Assembly (NCBI GenBank): GCA_028720145.1
Contig: JAQYLJ010000026.1
Coordinates: 1 to 37,965 of the forward strand
Source: Clostridia bacterium
GTDB lineage: Bacteria; Bacillota; Clostridia; Oscillospirales; CAG-272
Length of the DNA: 37,965 bases
Direction of reading: 5' to 3'
The position numbers and the translations under genes were made by a program. Below the pieces are notes generated by a model that was not told the origin of the DNA, searched no databases, and saw only the letters and a program-made list of their open reading frames with translations. Within the stretch, counting starts at the first letter, position 1; every line of letters starts with the position of its first letter. Positions 1-8,435 of the stretch are shown here, piece by piece.

Positions 1-139
1 CGTGATATTTTGCTTACGCAAAGTGATATTTCTCTCTTCGAGAGAAGTTAAGGCAAATATAATATAACTTTGACTGAAAGTCAAAATATAACGCAAGCCA
101 CTTGCATATCACTTTTAGCCGTAAGGCTAAAAATATAAC
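1..139. repeat. Array of small hairpins joined by 7-nt linkers
   Basis: Five short perfect or near-perfect hairpins follow one another: arms 9-13/18-22 (loop TTAC), 30-36/40-46 (loop TTC), 69-75/79-85 (loop GAA), 93-97/101-105 (loop CCA) and 113-120/125-132 (loop GTAA). Stem sequences differ completely, but the linkers are constant: ATATAAC at 86-92 and 133-139, ATATCAC at 106-112, and its complement GTGATAT at 2-8 and 23-29. The stretch 47-68 is irregular. The pattern resembles the array at 5395-5471. Function is unknown, and the element may continue left of the window. Confidence 0.75.
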
Positions 140-294
140 ATGATTTTCAATCTTTTGTGGAGAAAAAAAGCACACTATACTTTTATTTCCGACTAATAAT
201 CCCTATGGCTCTTGCGCATTCGCGATACCTTTTTGTTTCCCGCTTGTTCCCTCTGTTTTGTCCTCCTCTCGCCTACGCGCGTGGCGCGCGGGCA

Positions 295-323
295 TTGACA
301 GAAGAGCCGTTTCATGGTATATT
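295..323 (+). promoter_or_regulatory. Sigma-A type promoter of rhaBA
   Basis: TTGACA at 295-300, a 17-bp spacer and TATATT at 318-323 match the vegetative consensus almost perfectly. Transcription would start near 330, giving a leader of about 28 nt before the rhaB ATG at 358. The remaining upstream DNA (140-294) holds no gene I can support. No operator could be assigned. Confidence 0.85.
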
Positions 324-357
324 GGTGATAAGTAGCAAAAGAGAATCGGAGAGAGAC

Positions 358-1827
358 ATGAAGCAAGTACTCGCCTTTGATTTCGGTGCGTCCTCGGGGC
401 GCGCCATGTTGAGCCGCCTTGATGCCGGCAAGTTGACCGTGACCGAGATCCATCGGTTCTCGAACGACCCCGTCTCGGTCGGCGGCACCATGTACTGGGA
501 CATTCTTCGCCTGTGGTATGAAATCAAGCAGGCGTTTTACAAACTCCGTCAGTCGGGGGAGCAGATTGACGCCGTCGGCATCGACACCTGGGGGGTCGAC
601 TTCGGGCTGATCGGGCAGAACGGGAAACTGCTCGCGAACCCCGTCCATTACCGCGACAGCCGCACTCACGGGATCCCCGAAGAGGTCTTCGGGACCCTCC
701 CGCAACACGAGATTTACCGCCGTACCGGGATTCAGACCATGCACTTCAACACCCTGTACCAACTCTACTATCTCGCGAAATACGAGCCCGAACTGCTCGC
801 CGAGACCGACAAGATTCTCATGATTCCCGACCTGTTCGCCTATTTCCTCACCGGAAAGATGCGGGTCGAACGCACCAACGCCTCGACCACGAACTTCCTC
901 AACCCCGAGACGCGGGAATGGGACACCGACCTGCTCGACACCCTCGGGATTCCGACGCGCATTCTCCCCGACCTCATCGAGGCGGGCGAGACCTACGGGA
1001 CCCTCACTCCCGATCTCGCGGCGGAGTTCGGACTCGGAGAAGTGCCGGTCATCGCCGTCTGCACCCATGACACCGGCTCCGCCGTGGCGGCGGCTCCCGC
1101 AGAGGGCGACTTCGCCTATATCAGCTGCGGCACCTGGTCGCTCTTCGGTTCCGAGCTGCCCGCGCCCCTCATCACCGACGCGTCGGAAGAGGTACAGTAC
1201 ACAAACGAGGGCGGCTACCGCGGCACCACCCGATTCCTCAAAAACATTATGGGGCTTTGGCTTATTCAGGAATCGAGACGGCAGTGGATTCGCGAGGGAC
1301 AAAATGTCTCCTACGCCGACCTCGAGCGCGAAGCGCTCGAAGCAAAACCGTTTGTCTCCTGGATTGACGTCGATGACCCGGTATTTGAAGCGGCGGGAGA
1401 CCTACCCGCGCGCGTCCGCGAGAAATGTCGGGAGACCGGACAGCCCGTCCCCGAGACCCGGGGCGAGGTCATGCGCTGTATCTACCAGTCGCTCGCCATG
1501 AAGTACAAACACAACTATGAAAGACTCACCCGCATGACGGGGGTTCGCTATCCGAAACTGCATATGCTCGGCGGCGGCATCAAAGATACCCTGCTCTGCC
1601 GCATGACCGCCTCGGCGACCGGTGCGACCGTGTACGCGGGACCTGCCGAAGCGACCGTCATCGGGAACATTGCCGTCCAGATGATCGCCCTCGGCGCACT
1701 CTCCTCGTGGGAAGAAGCACGGCGGGTCATCGCCGCGTCGACCCCGCTCGCCGTCTACACCCCCGAGGACGCGGCGGCGTGGGAGAGAGAGAGTTTGCGC
1801 TATGACGCTCTATTTCGCAAATCATGA
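358..1827 (+). CDS. rhaB: Rhamnulokinase
   Basis: This gene encodes a 489-residue sugar kinase of the FGGY family that phosphorylates L-rhamnulose to L-rhamnulose 1-phosphate in the cytoplasm, the second step of rhamnose catabolism. The N-terminus [14 protein letters not shown] carries the phosphate-1 motif with the GASSGR signature typical of Rha[21 protein letters not shown] and the C-terminal [15 protein letters not shown] motif (adenosine-binding part of the fold) follow in order. The ATG at 358 is preferred over upstream in-frame starts because it follows a purine-rich GGAGAG site and the family start. The stop lies 22 bp before rhaA, so the two form an operon. Aldolase (rhaD), transporter and regulator genes are not in the window. 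Confidence 0.95.
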   Translation: MKQVLAFDFGASSGRAMLSRLDAGKLTVTEIHRFSNDPVSVGGTMYWDILRLWYEIKQAFYKLRQSGEQIDAVGIDTWGVDFGLIGQNGKLLANPVHYRDSRTHGIPEEVFGTLPQHEIYRRTGIQTMHFNTLYQLYYLAKYEPELLAETDKILMIPDLFAYFLTGKMRVERTNASTTNFLNPETREWDTDLLDTLGIPTRILPDLIEAGETYGTLTPDLAAEFGLGEVPVIAVCTHDTGSAVAAAPAEGDFAYISCGTWSLFGSELPAPLITDASEEVQYTNEGGYRGTTRFLKNIMGLWLIQESRRQWIREGQNVSYADLEREALEAKPFVSWIDVDDPVFEAAGDLPARVREKCRETGQPVPETRGEVMRCIYQSLAMKYKHNYERLTRMTGVRYPKLHMLGGGIKDTLLCRMTASATGATVYAGPAEATVIGNIAVQMIALGALSSWEEARRVIAASTPLAVYTPEDAAAWERESLRYDALFRKS

Positions 1828-1849
1828 TTCCGAACAAGGAGAAACATAT

Positions 1850-3100
1850 ATGACGACCTATGAACGCTATCAGTCGGCGAAAGCCATTTACCGTGAGATG
1901 GGGGTCGATACCGACGCCGCCATCGAAGCGGTCAAGAAGATTCCGATCTCCATCCATTGCTGGCAGGGAGACGATGTCCTCGGGTTCTTAACCCCCGATG
2001 TCGCGCTCTCGGGCGGGATTCAGACCACGGGGAACTATCCCGGGCGAGCGAGAAGCGCGGAAGAACTCCGCGCCGACATGGACTTCGCCCTCAAAATGAT
2101 TCCCGGCACCCACCGTGTCAACCTCCATGCCATCTACGCCGACACCGACGAGAAAGTCGAACTCACCGACCTCGAACCCAAGCACTTTGCCTCGTGGGTC
2201 GACTGGGCGAAAGAGCGGGGCATGGGTCTCGACTTTAACCCCACCTGCTTCTCTCACCCCATGGCGGAGAGCGGGTTCACCATCTCTTCGGCAGACAAGA
2301 CGATCCGCGACTTCTGGATTCAGCACTGTAAGGCGTGCCGCAAGATCTCCGAGTCCTTCGGGCGCGCGCTCGGCACCAAGTCGGTGATGAACCTGTGGTT
2401 CCCCGACGGCTACAAGGATATTCCCGTCGATAAAGAGGCACCGCGCCGCCGCATGATGACCGCGCTCGACGAGGTTCTGTCGGTGCCGGTCGACCCCACC
2501 TGCCACCTCGACGCGCTCGAATCCAAAGTGTTCGGCATCGGGGCGGAGTCCTACACCGTCGGCTCCCATGAGTTCGCCTACGGCTACGCCGTCTCCCGCG
2601 GTATCGGCTACTGCCTCGACGCGGGTCACTTCCACCCGACCGAGGTCATTTCCGATAAGATTTCCTCGGTGCTCCTCTACACGAAAGAACTGCTCCTCCA
2701 TGTCTCCCGCCCCGTGCGTTGGGACTCCGACCATGTGGTGATTCTCGACGATGAGCTGAACGCCATCGCGCAGGCGCTCGTCCGCACGGGTCTTGTGGAA
2801 CGCACCCATATCGGGCTCGACTACTTCGACGCGTCCATCAACCGCGTGGCGGCATGGGTCATCGGGACACGCAATATGTGTAAGGCACTTCTGAAAGCAT
2901 ATCTCGAACCCACGGCGAAACTGCAAAAAATCGAGGTGGAAGGCGACTACACCTCCCGTCTCGCCCTCACCGAGGAACTCAAATCCTATCCGTTCGGCGC
3001 GGTCTGGGACTACTACTGCGAGCAGATGGGTGTGCCGGTGCGCGACGCATGGCTCGCCGATGTCAAGCAGTACGAGCGGGATGTCCTCGCGAACCGCTGA
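1850..3100 (+). CDS. rhaA: L-rhamnose isomerase
   Basis: The product is a 416-residue isomerase, close to the usual length of about 420, that converts L-rhamnose to L-rhamnulose using divalent metal ions. [14 protein letters not shown] near residues 33-46 is a RhaA hallmark, and [30 protein letters not shown] and [11 protein letters not shown], which carry metal and substrate ligands, are all present. The start is ATG 1850, placed 8 nt after AAGGAG; an upstream in-frame ATG at 1802 would lie inside rhaB and has no ribosome-binding site. It is the second gene of the rhaBA operon and is followed by a strong terminator. Confidence 0.96.
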   Translation: MTTYERYQSAKAIYREMGVDTDAAIEAVKKIPISIHCWQGDDVLGFLTPDVALSGGIQTTGNYPGRARSAEELRADMDFALKMIPGTHRVNLHAIYADTDEKVELTDLEPKHFASWVDWAKERGMGLDFNPTCFSHPMAESGFTISSADKTIRDFWIQHCKACRKISESFGRALGTKSVMNLWFPDGYKDIPVDKEAPRRRMMTALDEVLSVPVDPTCHLDALESKVFGIGAESYTVGSHEFAYGYAVSRGIGYCLDAGHFHPTEVISDKISSVLLYTKELLLHVSRPVRWDSDHVVILDDELNAIAQALVRTGLVERTHIGLDYFDASINRVAAWVIGTRNMCKALLKAYLEPTAKLQKIEVEGDYTSRLALTEELKSYPFGAVWDYYCEQMGVPVRDAWLADVKQYERDVLANR

Positions 3101-3149
3101 TTTCCCCTCTCGCCTATTCCCTCGCCACCCCTATTTCCGCATATCCTCT

Positions 3150-3177
3150 CCCGCGCGCTCTCGCGCGCGGGCTTTTT
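3150..3177 (+). terminator. Intrinsic terminator after rhaA
   Basis: A 9-bp GC stem (CCCGCGCGC at 3150-3158 with GCGCGCGGG at 3163-3171, loop TCTC) is followed by CTTTTT. It ends rhaBA and separates it from the next gene. Confidence 0.85.
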
Positions 3178-3194
3178 GACGAAAGGAGTCAAAC

Positions 3195-4892
3195 ATGAAT
3201 CTCATTCGCGGCACTTTCTCGGCGCAAGAAACCGTCCTCTCGAAGATCCTGTGGGTCCTTGTGCGGCTTCTGCCGGGCGCGGCAATCAGTTTCCTCATTT
3301 ACTATATCACCCTGCCGCCCATCAATATCTTTTCCACCGGTTTTTGGGTATTCCTCTTCTTTACCCTGCTCGCCTATCTCCTCCCGTTCGGGCTGACCAA
3401 ACTCTTCACGGTCAATGTGAAACATCAAAACGGCAAAAAGGTGGGGTACACCCTCCGCCGTGGGACGGGCGGGAAACCCGCGTTCATCTGCCTCGCCGTG
3501 GTGGCGGTGCCGCTCGTCGTGCTGATTCTCGGCAGCGTGTTCTCCTCGACATTCTTCCACGCGAGAAGTTACGCGGGGATTATCGAGGTCACCGAGGCGG
3601 ACTTCGCCACCGATATGCCCGAGACCGAGGGCATCACGAATATCGCCCTGATGGACACCCCCTCCGCGACCATTATCGGGAACCGCGCACTCGGCGACCT
3701 CGCGGATGTGGTCTCACAGTTTGAACTCTCGGAAAACTATACGCAGATCAACTACCACGGCACCCCGCAGAAAGTGGGGAACCTCGAATACGCGGGATTC
3801 TTCAAGTGGATCGGGAACCATAAAAACGGCGTCCCCGGCTATGTCATGGTCGACCCGGTGAACAACACGGCGACCTATAACAAGCTCGACACCCCCATGA
3901 AGTACACCAACAGCGCGTACTTCGGGGAAGACCTCACGCGGAAGCTCCGTTTCGACTATCCCACCAAGATTTTCGGCACCGTCTCGTTTGAACTCGATGA
4001 GGCAGGCACCCCCTATTTCATCGTCGCCTGCATGAAGCCGCAGGTCGGTCTGTTCGGCGCGATGGATGTCTCCGAGGTCATTCTCTTCAACCCCGCCGAC
4101 GGCTCCTCGACCATCTGCCCCGTCACCGATGTGCCGCGCTGGGTCGACATTGTCTATAACGGCTACCTCGCGGAGGATAAGTACGATTGGTACGGCACCC
4201 TCTCGGGCGGGTTCTGGAACAGTGTCATCGGGAACAAGGGATGCAAGAAGGCGACCGACGACTTCGGGTATCTCATGTATGACGACGATGTCTGGTACTA
4301 TACCGGCGTGACCTCGGTCAACCAGGACGCTTCCAATATCGGCTTCATCCTCTCGAACGCCCGCACCGGAACCTATAAGTATTACTCGGTCGTCGGCGCG
4401 GAGGAATATTCCGCCATGGGCGCCGCCGAGGGAGAAGTGCAGGAAAAGGGCTATAATGCCGCCTTCCCCGCACTCGTCAACATCTCGGGCGAGCCCACCT
4501 ATCTCATGGTGCTCAAAGACGACAATAACCTCGTGAAACTCTACGCACTCGTCAATGTCAAGAAGTACAGCGTGGTCGTGACCGCGCCGACCCAGGCGGA
4601 AGCCATCGAAACCTATCGGGAACGGCTCTACCAAGAGGGGATTCTCCAAAGACCCGAGACCCCCGTGGTCGAACCCGAGACCGCGACCGTGACGCTGACC
4701 GAGGTGCGTGATGTCACGGTCAACGGGAATACGCGCATCTACTTCTACGGGGACGACGGGCGCGTCTATCGGCTCGATACCGTCACCGATGCGGCGCTCC
4801 TGCTCCGCACGGGCATGACCGTCACTTTCACCTATACCGAGACCGACACCGCAGGTGTCCGCGCCGTCAGCGCCTTCGTGGTCGCTCCCTGA
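3195..4892 (+). CDS. Membrane protein with large extracytoplasmic domain, unrecognised
   Basis: I do not recognise the family of this 565-residue protein. Three hydrophobic segments are visible at about residues 16-40, 49-71 and 93-117. A large, Tyr/Asp/Gly-rich soluble domain follows, containing repeated motifs such as DYPTKIFGT, YMVDPVN and DVWYYTGV. The last ~80 residues, after a Pro/Glu-rich linker (RPETPVVEPE), look like a small beta-domain (TVTLTEVRDVTVNGNTRIYF). ATG 3195 follows a perfect AAAGGAG at 3182-3188. The gene stands alone, between the rhaA terminator and a repeat-rich intergenic region. Codon use matches its neighbours, so recent transfer is unlikely. It is probably a cell-envelope protein, but no function can be given. 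Confidence 0.85.
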   Translation: MNLIRGTFSAQETVLSKILWVLVRLLPGAAISFLIYYITLPPINIFSTGFWVFLFFTLLAYLLPFGLTKLFTVNVKHQNGKKVGYTLRRGTGGKPAFICLAVVAVPLVVLILGSVFSSTFFHARSYAGIIEVTEADFATDMPETEGITNIALMDTPSATIIGNRALGDLADVVSQFELSENYTQINYHGTPQKVGNLEYAGFFKWIGNHKNGVPGYVMVDPVNNTATYNKLDTPMKYTNSAYFGEDLTRKLRFDYPTKIFGTVSFELDEAGTPYFIVACMKPQVGLFGAMDVSEVILFNPADGSSTICPVTDVPRWVDIVYNGYLAEDKYDWYGTLSGGFWNSVIGNKGCKKATDDFGYLMYDDDVWYYTGVTSVNQDASNIGFILSNARTGTYKYYSVVGAEEYSAMGAAEGEVQEKGYNAAFPALVNISGEPTYLMVLKDDNNLVKLYALVNVKKYSVVVTAPTQAEAIETYRERLYQEGILQRPETPVVEPETATVTLTEVRDVTVNGNTRIYFYGDDGRVYRLDTVTDAALLLRTGMTVTFTYTETDTAGVRAVSAFVVAP

Positions 4893-4980
4893 CGGGGCAA
4901 ACTCAACGGTCTGCAATCGAATCGGTTTCGATAGATTCGCATCACCATACCCTTGCGCATCTGTATTTCAACAGCAAGGC

Positions 4981-5004
4981 GGCGGGAGCAAGCCCCCGCC
5001 CTAC
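4981..5004 (+). repeat. GC-rich palindromic repeat, solitary copy
   Basis: This is a 24-bp copy of the repeat that begins GGCGGGAGCAAG and ends CCGCCCTAC. The sequence is itself palindromic (GGCGGG/CCCGCC around AGCAAGC). Four other copies lie at 5244-5267 (minus), 5360-5383 (plus), 5689-5712 (minus) and 5811-5834 (plus). The flanking DNA 4893-5243 has further imperfect palindromes (near 5025-5080 and 5150-5225) and no supportable gene. Confidence 0.8.
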
Positions 5005-5243
5005 GATAAAAGGATCCTCGGCTCCCTCAGGGAGGGGGCTGCCGCGGGGGGCGACCGCAGTCGCGGGGGCGGCATGGGGGAGAGTGCGGTAGACAAGAGG
5101 TACAAAGCTGTGAACCTAGCTAACGCGGGCTCCTTCCGTCACGCTTGCGCGTGCCACCTCCCTCTCGGAGGGAGGCAGTGCCCTCTCCGTCACACTCCGC
5201 GTGCCACCTTTCCCGAAGTGAGAGGCAATTCACGGCGGGTGTC

Positions 5244-5383
5244 GTAGGGCGGGGGCTTGCTCCCGCCGAAACAGACCATCTACCAAATGCGGTGATATGC
5301 AGACCGTAGATAGAAGCGCGCCTAATCGTTTTTTGTTGTTTTGTGTCTCATAGAAAAACGGCGGGAGCAAGCCCCCGCCCTAC
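5244..5383. mobile_element. MITE-like unit bounded by inverted 24-bp repeats (copy 1)
   Basis: Inverted copies of the 24-bp GC-rich repeat (5244-5267 and 5360-5383) bound a 140-bp unit with about 92 bp of non-coding core. The core ends in a T-rich TTGTTGTT tract followed by a CATA motif, as does the unit at 5689-5834, so the two look like diverged copies of one element. No transposase is present. The alternative is a BIME/REP-like repeat pair. Confidence 0.6.
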
Positions 5384-5394
5384 AATAAGGAATT

Positions 5395-5471
5395 TTCTCA
5401 CTTCGTCATGAGACGAAACTTCACTTTGTCGTAAGGCAAAACTTCACTTTCCGCAAAGCGGAAAACTTCAC
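5395..5471. repeat. Array of small hairpins joined by ACTTCAC linkers
   Basis: Three hairpins with unrelated stems are arranged in series: TTCGTC/GACGAA (5402-5407/5412-5417), TTTGTC/GGCAAA (5425-5430/5435-5440, with one T-G pair) and TTTCCGC/GCGGAAA (5448-5454/5458-5464). The identical 7-nt linker ACTTCAC follows each (5418-5424, 5441-5447, 5465-5471), and a similar TTCTCAC precedes the first. The stems change while the pairing is kept, as in the array at 1-139. Function is unknown. Confidence 0.75.
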
Positions 5472-5500
5472 CGCGGCAGAGGCATAGCACGCACAAAAGG

Positions 5501-5633
5501 CTCGCCCTTTGGGAGAGCTCTCGACGGAGTCGGGTGAGAGGGCGCTATATCCAAAAACGCGTTCCGAAGTATTCTTTCTTTGTCGTCTACCCTCTCCGTC
5601 ACGCTCCGCGCGCCACCTCTCCCAAAGGGCGAG
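5501..5633. mobile_element. 133-bp element with 17-bp perfect inverted ends
   Basis: CTCGCCCTTTGGGAGAG at 5501-5517 recurs as its exact complement at 5617-5633. The inner flanks are also related (ACGGAGTCGGGTGAGAGGG near 5524 and its diverged complement near 5590). There is no plausible gene inside. It looks like a miniature inverted-repeat element; part of its right arm is related to the diverged sequence near 5177-5226. Confidence 0.55.
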
Positions 5634-5688
5634 GCATGGTTTTCTCCGCACCGCCCCACGGGAAGGGCTTTTGTCATCCTATCTCTCC

Positions 5689-5834
5689 GTAGGGCGGGGG
5701 CTTGCTCCCGCCGAAAATACGAAATCCGGTCTTAAAAACGGGATTGGTCTGTCGACCGATGAGAATTGCTCCTATCGATACTCTTGTTGTTGTGGGGTTC
5801 CATAAATAGCGGCGGGAGCAAGCCCCCGCCCTAC
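5689..5834. mobile_element. MITE-like unit bounded by inverted 24-bp repeats (copy 2)
   Basis: This is the same architecture as 5244-5383: the 24-bp palindromic repeat in minus orientation at 5689-5712 and plus orientation at 5811-5834, enclosing about 98 bp of non-coding DNA. The core shares the TTGTTGTT tract and the CATA motif near its right end with copy 1, but is otherwise diverged. Confidence 0.6.
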
Positions 5835-5845
5835 AACAAAAAAAT

Positions 5846-5906
5846 AAAACCCATCCCGAAAAAGATGGGTTTTATCGAAAAAGCCCGAGCGACCGCTCGG
5901 GCTTTT
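5846..5906 (-). terminator. Tandem terminators downstream of the 5966-6895 gene
   Basis: Two hairpins lie in series. AAAAGCCCGAGC/GCTCGGGCTTTT (5879-5890/5895-5906) and AAAACCCATC/GATGGGTTTT (5846-5855/5864-5873) both carry U-tracts when read on the minus strand. The first is also usable on the plus strand, so the site is probably bidirectional. Confidence 0.8.
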
Positions 5907-5965
5907 GTTATGTGAGATGTCGATTGGCTGTGCGAAATCGGCTGTGTGAAATCGGCTGCACGAAC

Positions 5966-6895
5966 TCAGATGGTGTCTGCCCGTTTCACTTTTTTGGCGA
6001 GGGCGAAGATTTCATACCCGCAACCCAGCGCGCAGAATACCAAGGTGAGAATCATGTCGGTCGCGAACCCTGTGGCAAACTCCGCGTCTTCCTCCAAGAG
6101 GAAAGTGAACGCTTCGATTGCCGTCATGTCGACCCCTGCCTCGACGGCGGCGGCGCCCGAGGCGACCACATAGATGCCCAGCACCGAGAGGACCATCATG
6201 ACGACCGTGGTCACGGTGACGATGAAGACCATCATCTTATCGCGCTTCCCGCCGAATTTGGTCCAGAGGAAAGAGCCAAGGAAAAATGCGACGAACGAGG
6301 AAATTGCCGAAATAAAGTTGAATAAGTAGAAAATGACCGAGACGATAACGCCCGCGACCCCGCCGACAAGAGCGCCGAGGAACCCGCGGAAATAGTTGTT
6401 CGGTGCTTGATTGAACTCCGCGTTTGCCTGCGTAATCGCGGCATTGATTTTATCGACGCAGTCGCCGTCGATGGTGATGATAGAGCCGTCCACATTGCAT
6501 TTCTTCCCGCTCTCGAAGTCGAGGACGCTCCCGCACACGGGGCAGTACCCGATGCCGAGCGCGCCGTGTTCTTTCAGAAGATTGCAGACAGACTTCAGAA
6601 TCTCGGGCAGCTTTGCGACCAGTTTCCCCACGGTGAGGTCGTTAAGACCCAGACTGAATCCGTAAGGCGTTGCGGAAGCCGCGAGATACTTATGTTTCTC
6701 GGCTAGCAGTTGATTCACAATCGCGGTCGCCTGCTGCTCGGAGAGGAAACACGAAAAATGGAGTTGCACGGGATAGGTCGTGGTCATCGCCCCGTAGTGC
6801 AGATTTGTCTCGAAGCCATCGATGATGCCGTATCCGTCGTTCCCCGAGAACTGAAAACCGTACTGCGAGAAAAACTGTTGTATTTTCTTATTCAT
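5966..6895 (-). CDS. Membrane protein with zinc-binding motif, unrecognised
   Basis: The 309-residue product has a soluble N-terminal half (about residues 1-160) with a CPVCGSVLDF motif and a further Cys about ten residues on, suggesting a zinc knuckle. The C-terminal half has about four hydrophobic segments rich in Val/Phe/Gly (from YFRGFLGALVGGVAGVIVS onward) and ends with a basic KKVKRADTI tail. The ATG at 6895 follows AGGAGGAT at 6902-6909, an excellent ribosome-binding site, which excludes the longer upstream frame. The gene is monocistronic between terminators. I cannot assign a family or function. Confidence 0.85.
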   Translation of the reverse strand: MNKKIQQFFSQYGFQFSGNDGYGIIDGFETNLHYGAMTTTYPVQLHFSCFLSEQQATAIVNQLLAEKHKYLAASATPYGFSLGLNDLTVGKLVAKLPEILKSVCNLLKEHGALGIGYCPVCGSVLDFESGKKCNVDGSIITIDGDCVDKINAAITQANAEFNQAPNNYFRGFLGALVGGVAGVIVSVIFYLFNFISAISSFVAFFLGSFLWTKFGGKRDKMMVFIVTVTTVVMMVLSVLGIYVVASGAAAVEAGVDMTAIEAFTFLLEEDAEFATGFATDMILTLVFCALGCGYEIFALAKKVKRADTI

Positions 6896-6918
6896 AAAGT
6901 CATCCTCCTGTTGAGAAA

Positions 6919-6948
6919 ATATTAACACAGATAGACCTGTCCTTGCAA
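6919..6948 (-). promoter_or_regulatory. Possible promoter of the 5966-6895 gene
   Basis: On the minus strand TTGCAA (6943-6948) is followed after 18 bp by TAATAT (6919-6924). Each box matches 4 of 6 consensus bases. It is placed 23 bp upstream of the start codon. Confidence 0.45.
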
Positions 6949-6960
6949 TAGAAAAAGCAA

Positions 6961-7036
6961 AAAAACATCGGCGAGCCGTCGGGGCTGTGCGGTCGAATGT
7001 GTCCGACCGCAGGGTCGTCTCCCCCGCGGGCTCGCC
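6961..7036 (-). terminator. Branched hairpin terminator of the amino-sugar operon
   Basis: An outer stem GGCGAGCC/GGCTCGCC (6970-6977/7029-7036) encloses an inner stem TGCGGTCG/CGACCGCA (6988-6995/7004-7011). On the minus strand the outer stem is followed by GATG and seven T residues. It would end the transcript running from nagB through the lipoprotein at 7101-7481. The inner hairpin makes it larger than an ordinary terminator. Confidence 0.7.
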
Positions 7037-7100
7037 TCTGTTTGTGATTTGCCTATCGTTTGTTTTCGGTGAAGTGTCCCGTGCTTGCGTTTGTGCCCGT

Positions 7101-7481
7101 TCAGTCCCACGAAAATGCATAGGAGCCACGGTGATTCTCCGCCGTGAGAGTGACCGTATAGGTCCCCGCGTCCGAGAGGAGCACCGAGAAGTCGCTCGTC
7201 GGCAGGTCGGTGCCGCGATAGGCGGCAACGCCGTCCTTGTTCTCGACCGAAATGGCGAGCGTCCCCGCTTCGGTCGTGACCGACACTTTGAGTTCCATGG
7301 TCGCGCCCTCTTTCACCGTCACGGTCTCCCGTTTCTCTCCGTCGAACTTCTCATAGCGCAGGGAGAAGCCGTGCGAATTGCGGCTCTCCACGCTTTTGAC
7401 GGTCACATATCCCGTCGTCCCGCAGGAGACGAGCGCGCAGAGAAGCAGGCACGCGAGCGCGCAACACAGGGTTCTTTTCAT
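7101..7481 (-). CDS. Small putative lipoprotein
   Basis: The product has 126 residues. The N-terminus is a typical lipoprotein signal: MKRT, a hydrophobic stretch, then the lipobox LVSC with the lipidated Cys at residue 20. The mature part has an all-beta character (VTVKEGATMELKVSV, GTYTVTLTAENHRGSYAFSW), recalling an Ig-like or galactose-binding-like fold of the kind in which a C-terminal strand ends the domain. It would sit on the outer face of the membrane. It is the last gene after the ABC permease (57 bp gap), so a role with that transporter is possible but unproven. Start ATG 7481 follows AAAGGA. Confidence 0.75.
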   Translation of the reverse strand: MKRTLCCALACLLLCALVSCGTTGYVTVKSVESRNSHGFSLRYEKFDGEKRETVTVKEGATMELKVSVTTEAGTLAISVENKDGVAAYRGTDLPTSDFSVLLSDAGTYTVTLTAENHRGSYAFSWD

Positions 7482-7538
7482 GGGATTTTTCCTTTCGCGG
7501 GGGAAAACCTCCCCCCTGTTTCGGTCGTTTTGGGTACC

Positions 7539-8435
7539 TTACACCTTTTGGCGGCGCAGCATGTTGAGAAGACAATATGCCCCCACGAGCAGCGCCACCG
7601 AACCCGCGAGCACCGCGAACATGACGCCCTGACTCACTCCGTGCCCGAAGAAATAGAGATTGCAGTCGATGCTGTCCTTGATTCCCGTGAGCACTTCTTC
7701 GGGAAATCCGATGGCGGACATCTCGCGGAAGACCCCCGCGAGCGCGCGGTTCCGAATCAGAGAGGTGCCGTAGGTGCCGGGGAGGAACATGAGGACTTTC
7801 TGTAACCCGTCACCGAAACTGGAAATCGGCATATACGCCCCGCAGATAAAGCCGTACCCCGCGCTGACGATGGTGCCGACCGCCGAGCACTGTCCGTTCG
7901 TCGAGAGTGGATAGTTGACGAGCGAGGAGATCGCCGTCCCGAAGAGCACGAGCAGGCAGACTTCGAGAAAGAGTAAGAGCACATCTGCAAACGAGAGATA
8001 CCACCCGACAATGGCGAGGTAAATCAGGGACGCCGCGAGCGCGACAAAGCTGACGAGAAAGGTCGAGAGCGCGCTCGCGAGGAAGTAGCCGAGCGCGAGG
8101 GTCGCGGGTTTCACGGGGGTGATGGTGAGGTCGCCCCGCGTCCCCGTGACCTTATCCTGCGCCATCAGGAGATTGGTGCAGAACGCCACGGTCACACAGG
8201 TCACCGCGAGCAGAGAGGAGACCAACTGCCCGCCCACCGTCGCGTTGATGAGTGCCTTGTCGACTGCGACCTCTGCGGGAATCGCGGAGGCGAAACTGTC
8301 GCGATAGACCCCTGCGAGGAAGGTCGCGTAGAGCACGAGCAGGATAGCCGGAGTAATCAGGGAGGTAAAGAACATCCCTTTATCTTTGAAGAACAGTCGG
8401 CAGTTCCGACCGATAAGCGAACCTAAACCCGTCAT
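7539..8435 (-). CDS. ABC-2 type transporter permease
   Basis: The 298-residue protein has about six hydrophobic helices: one near the N-terminus (MFFTSLITPAILLVLYATFL), a cluster in the middle and one at the C-terminus. It shows the ABC-2/DrrB-type layout, with a periplasmic loop after helix 1 and an export-type core (GAYMPISSFGDGLQKVLMFLPGTY). Its start codon overlaps the stop of the ATPase gene by four bases (ATGA), so the two are translationally coupled and form one exporter. The substrate is unknown; the family exports drugs, antibiotics, lipids or polysaccharides. A link to cell-wall amino-sugar metabolism is suggested only by position. Confidence 0.88.
   Translation of the reverse strand: MTGLGSLIGRNCRLFFKDKGMFFTSLITPAILLVLYATFLAGVYRDSFASAIPAEVAVDKALINATVGGQLVSSLLAVTCVTVAFCTNLLMAQDKVTGTRGDLTITPVKPATLALGYFLASALSTFLVSFVALAASLIYLAIVGWYLSFADVLLLFLEVCLLVLFGTAISSLVNYPLSTNGQCSAVGTIVSAGYGFICGAYMPISSFGDGLQKVLMFLPGTYGTSLIRNRALAGVFREMSAIGFPEEVLTGIKDSIDCNLYFFGHGVSQGVMFAVLAGSVALLVGAYCLLNMLRRQKV

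Noticed and set aside
4855..5247. 130-codon plus-strand frame in the repeat region
   Set aside because: It is made of palindromic repeats and has no ribosome-binding site or recognisable domain.
6987..7805. 272-codon plus-strand frame
   Set aside because: It runs antisense through the lipoprotein and ABC permease genes, which have family motifs. It arises from GC-rich codon bias.
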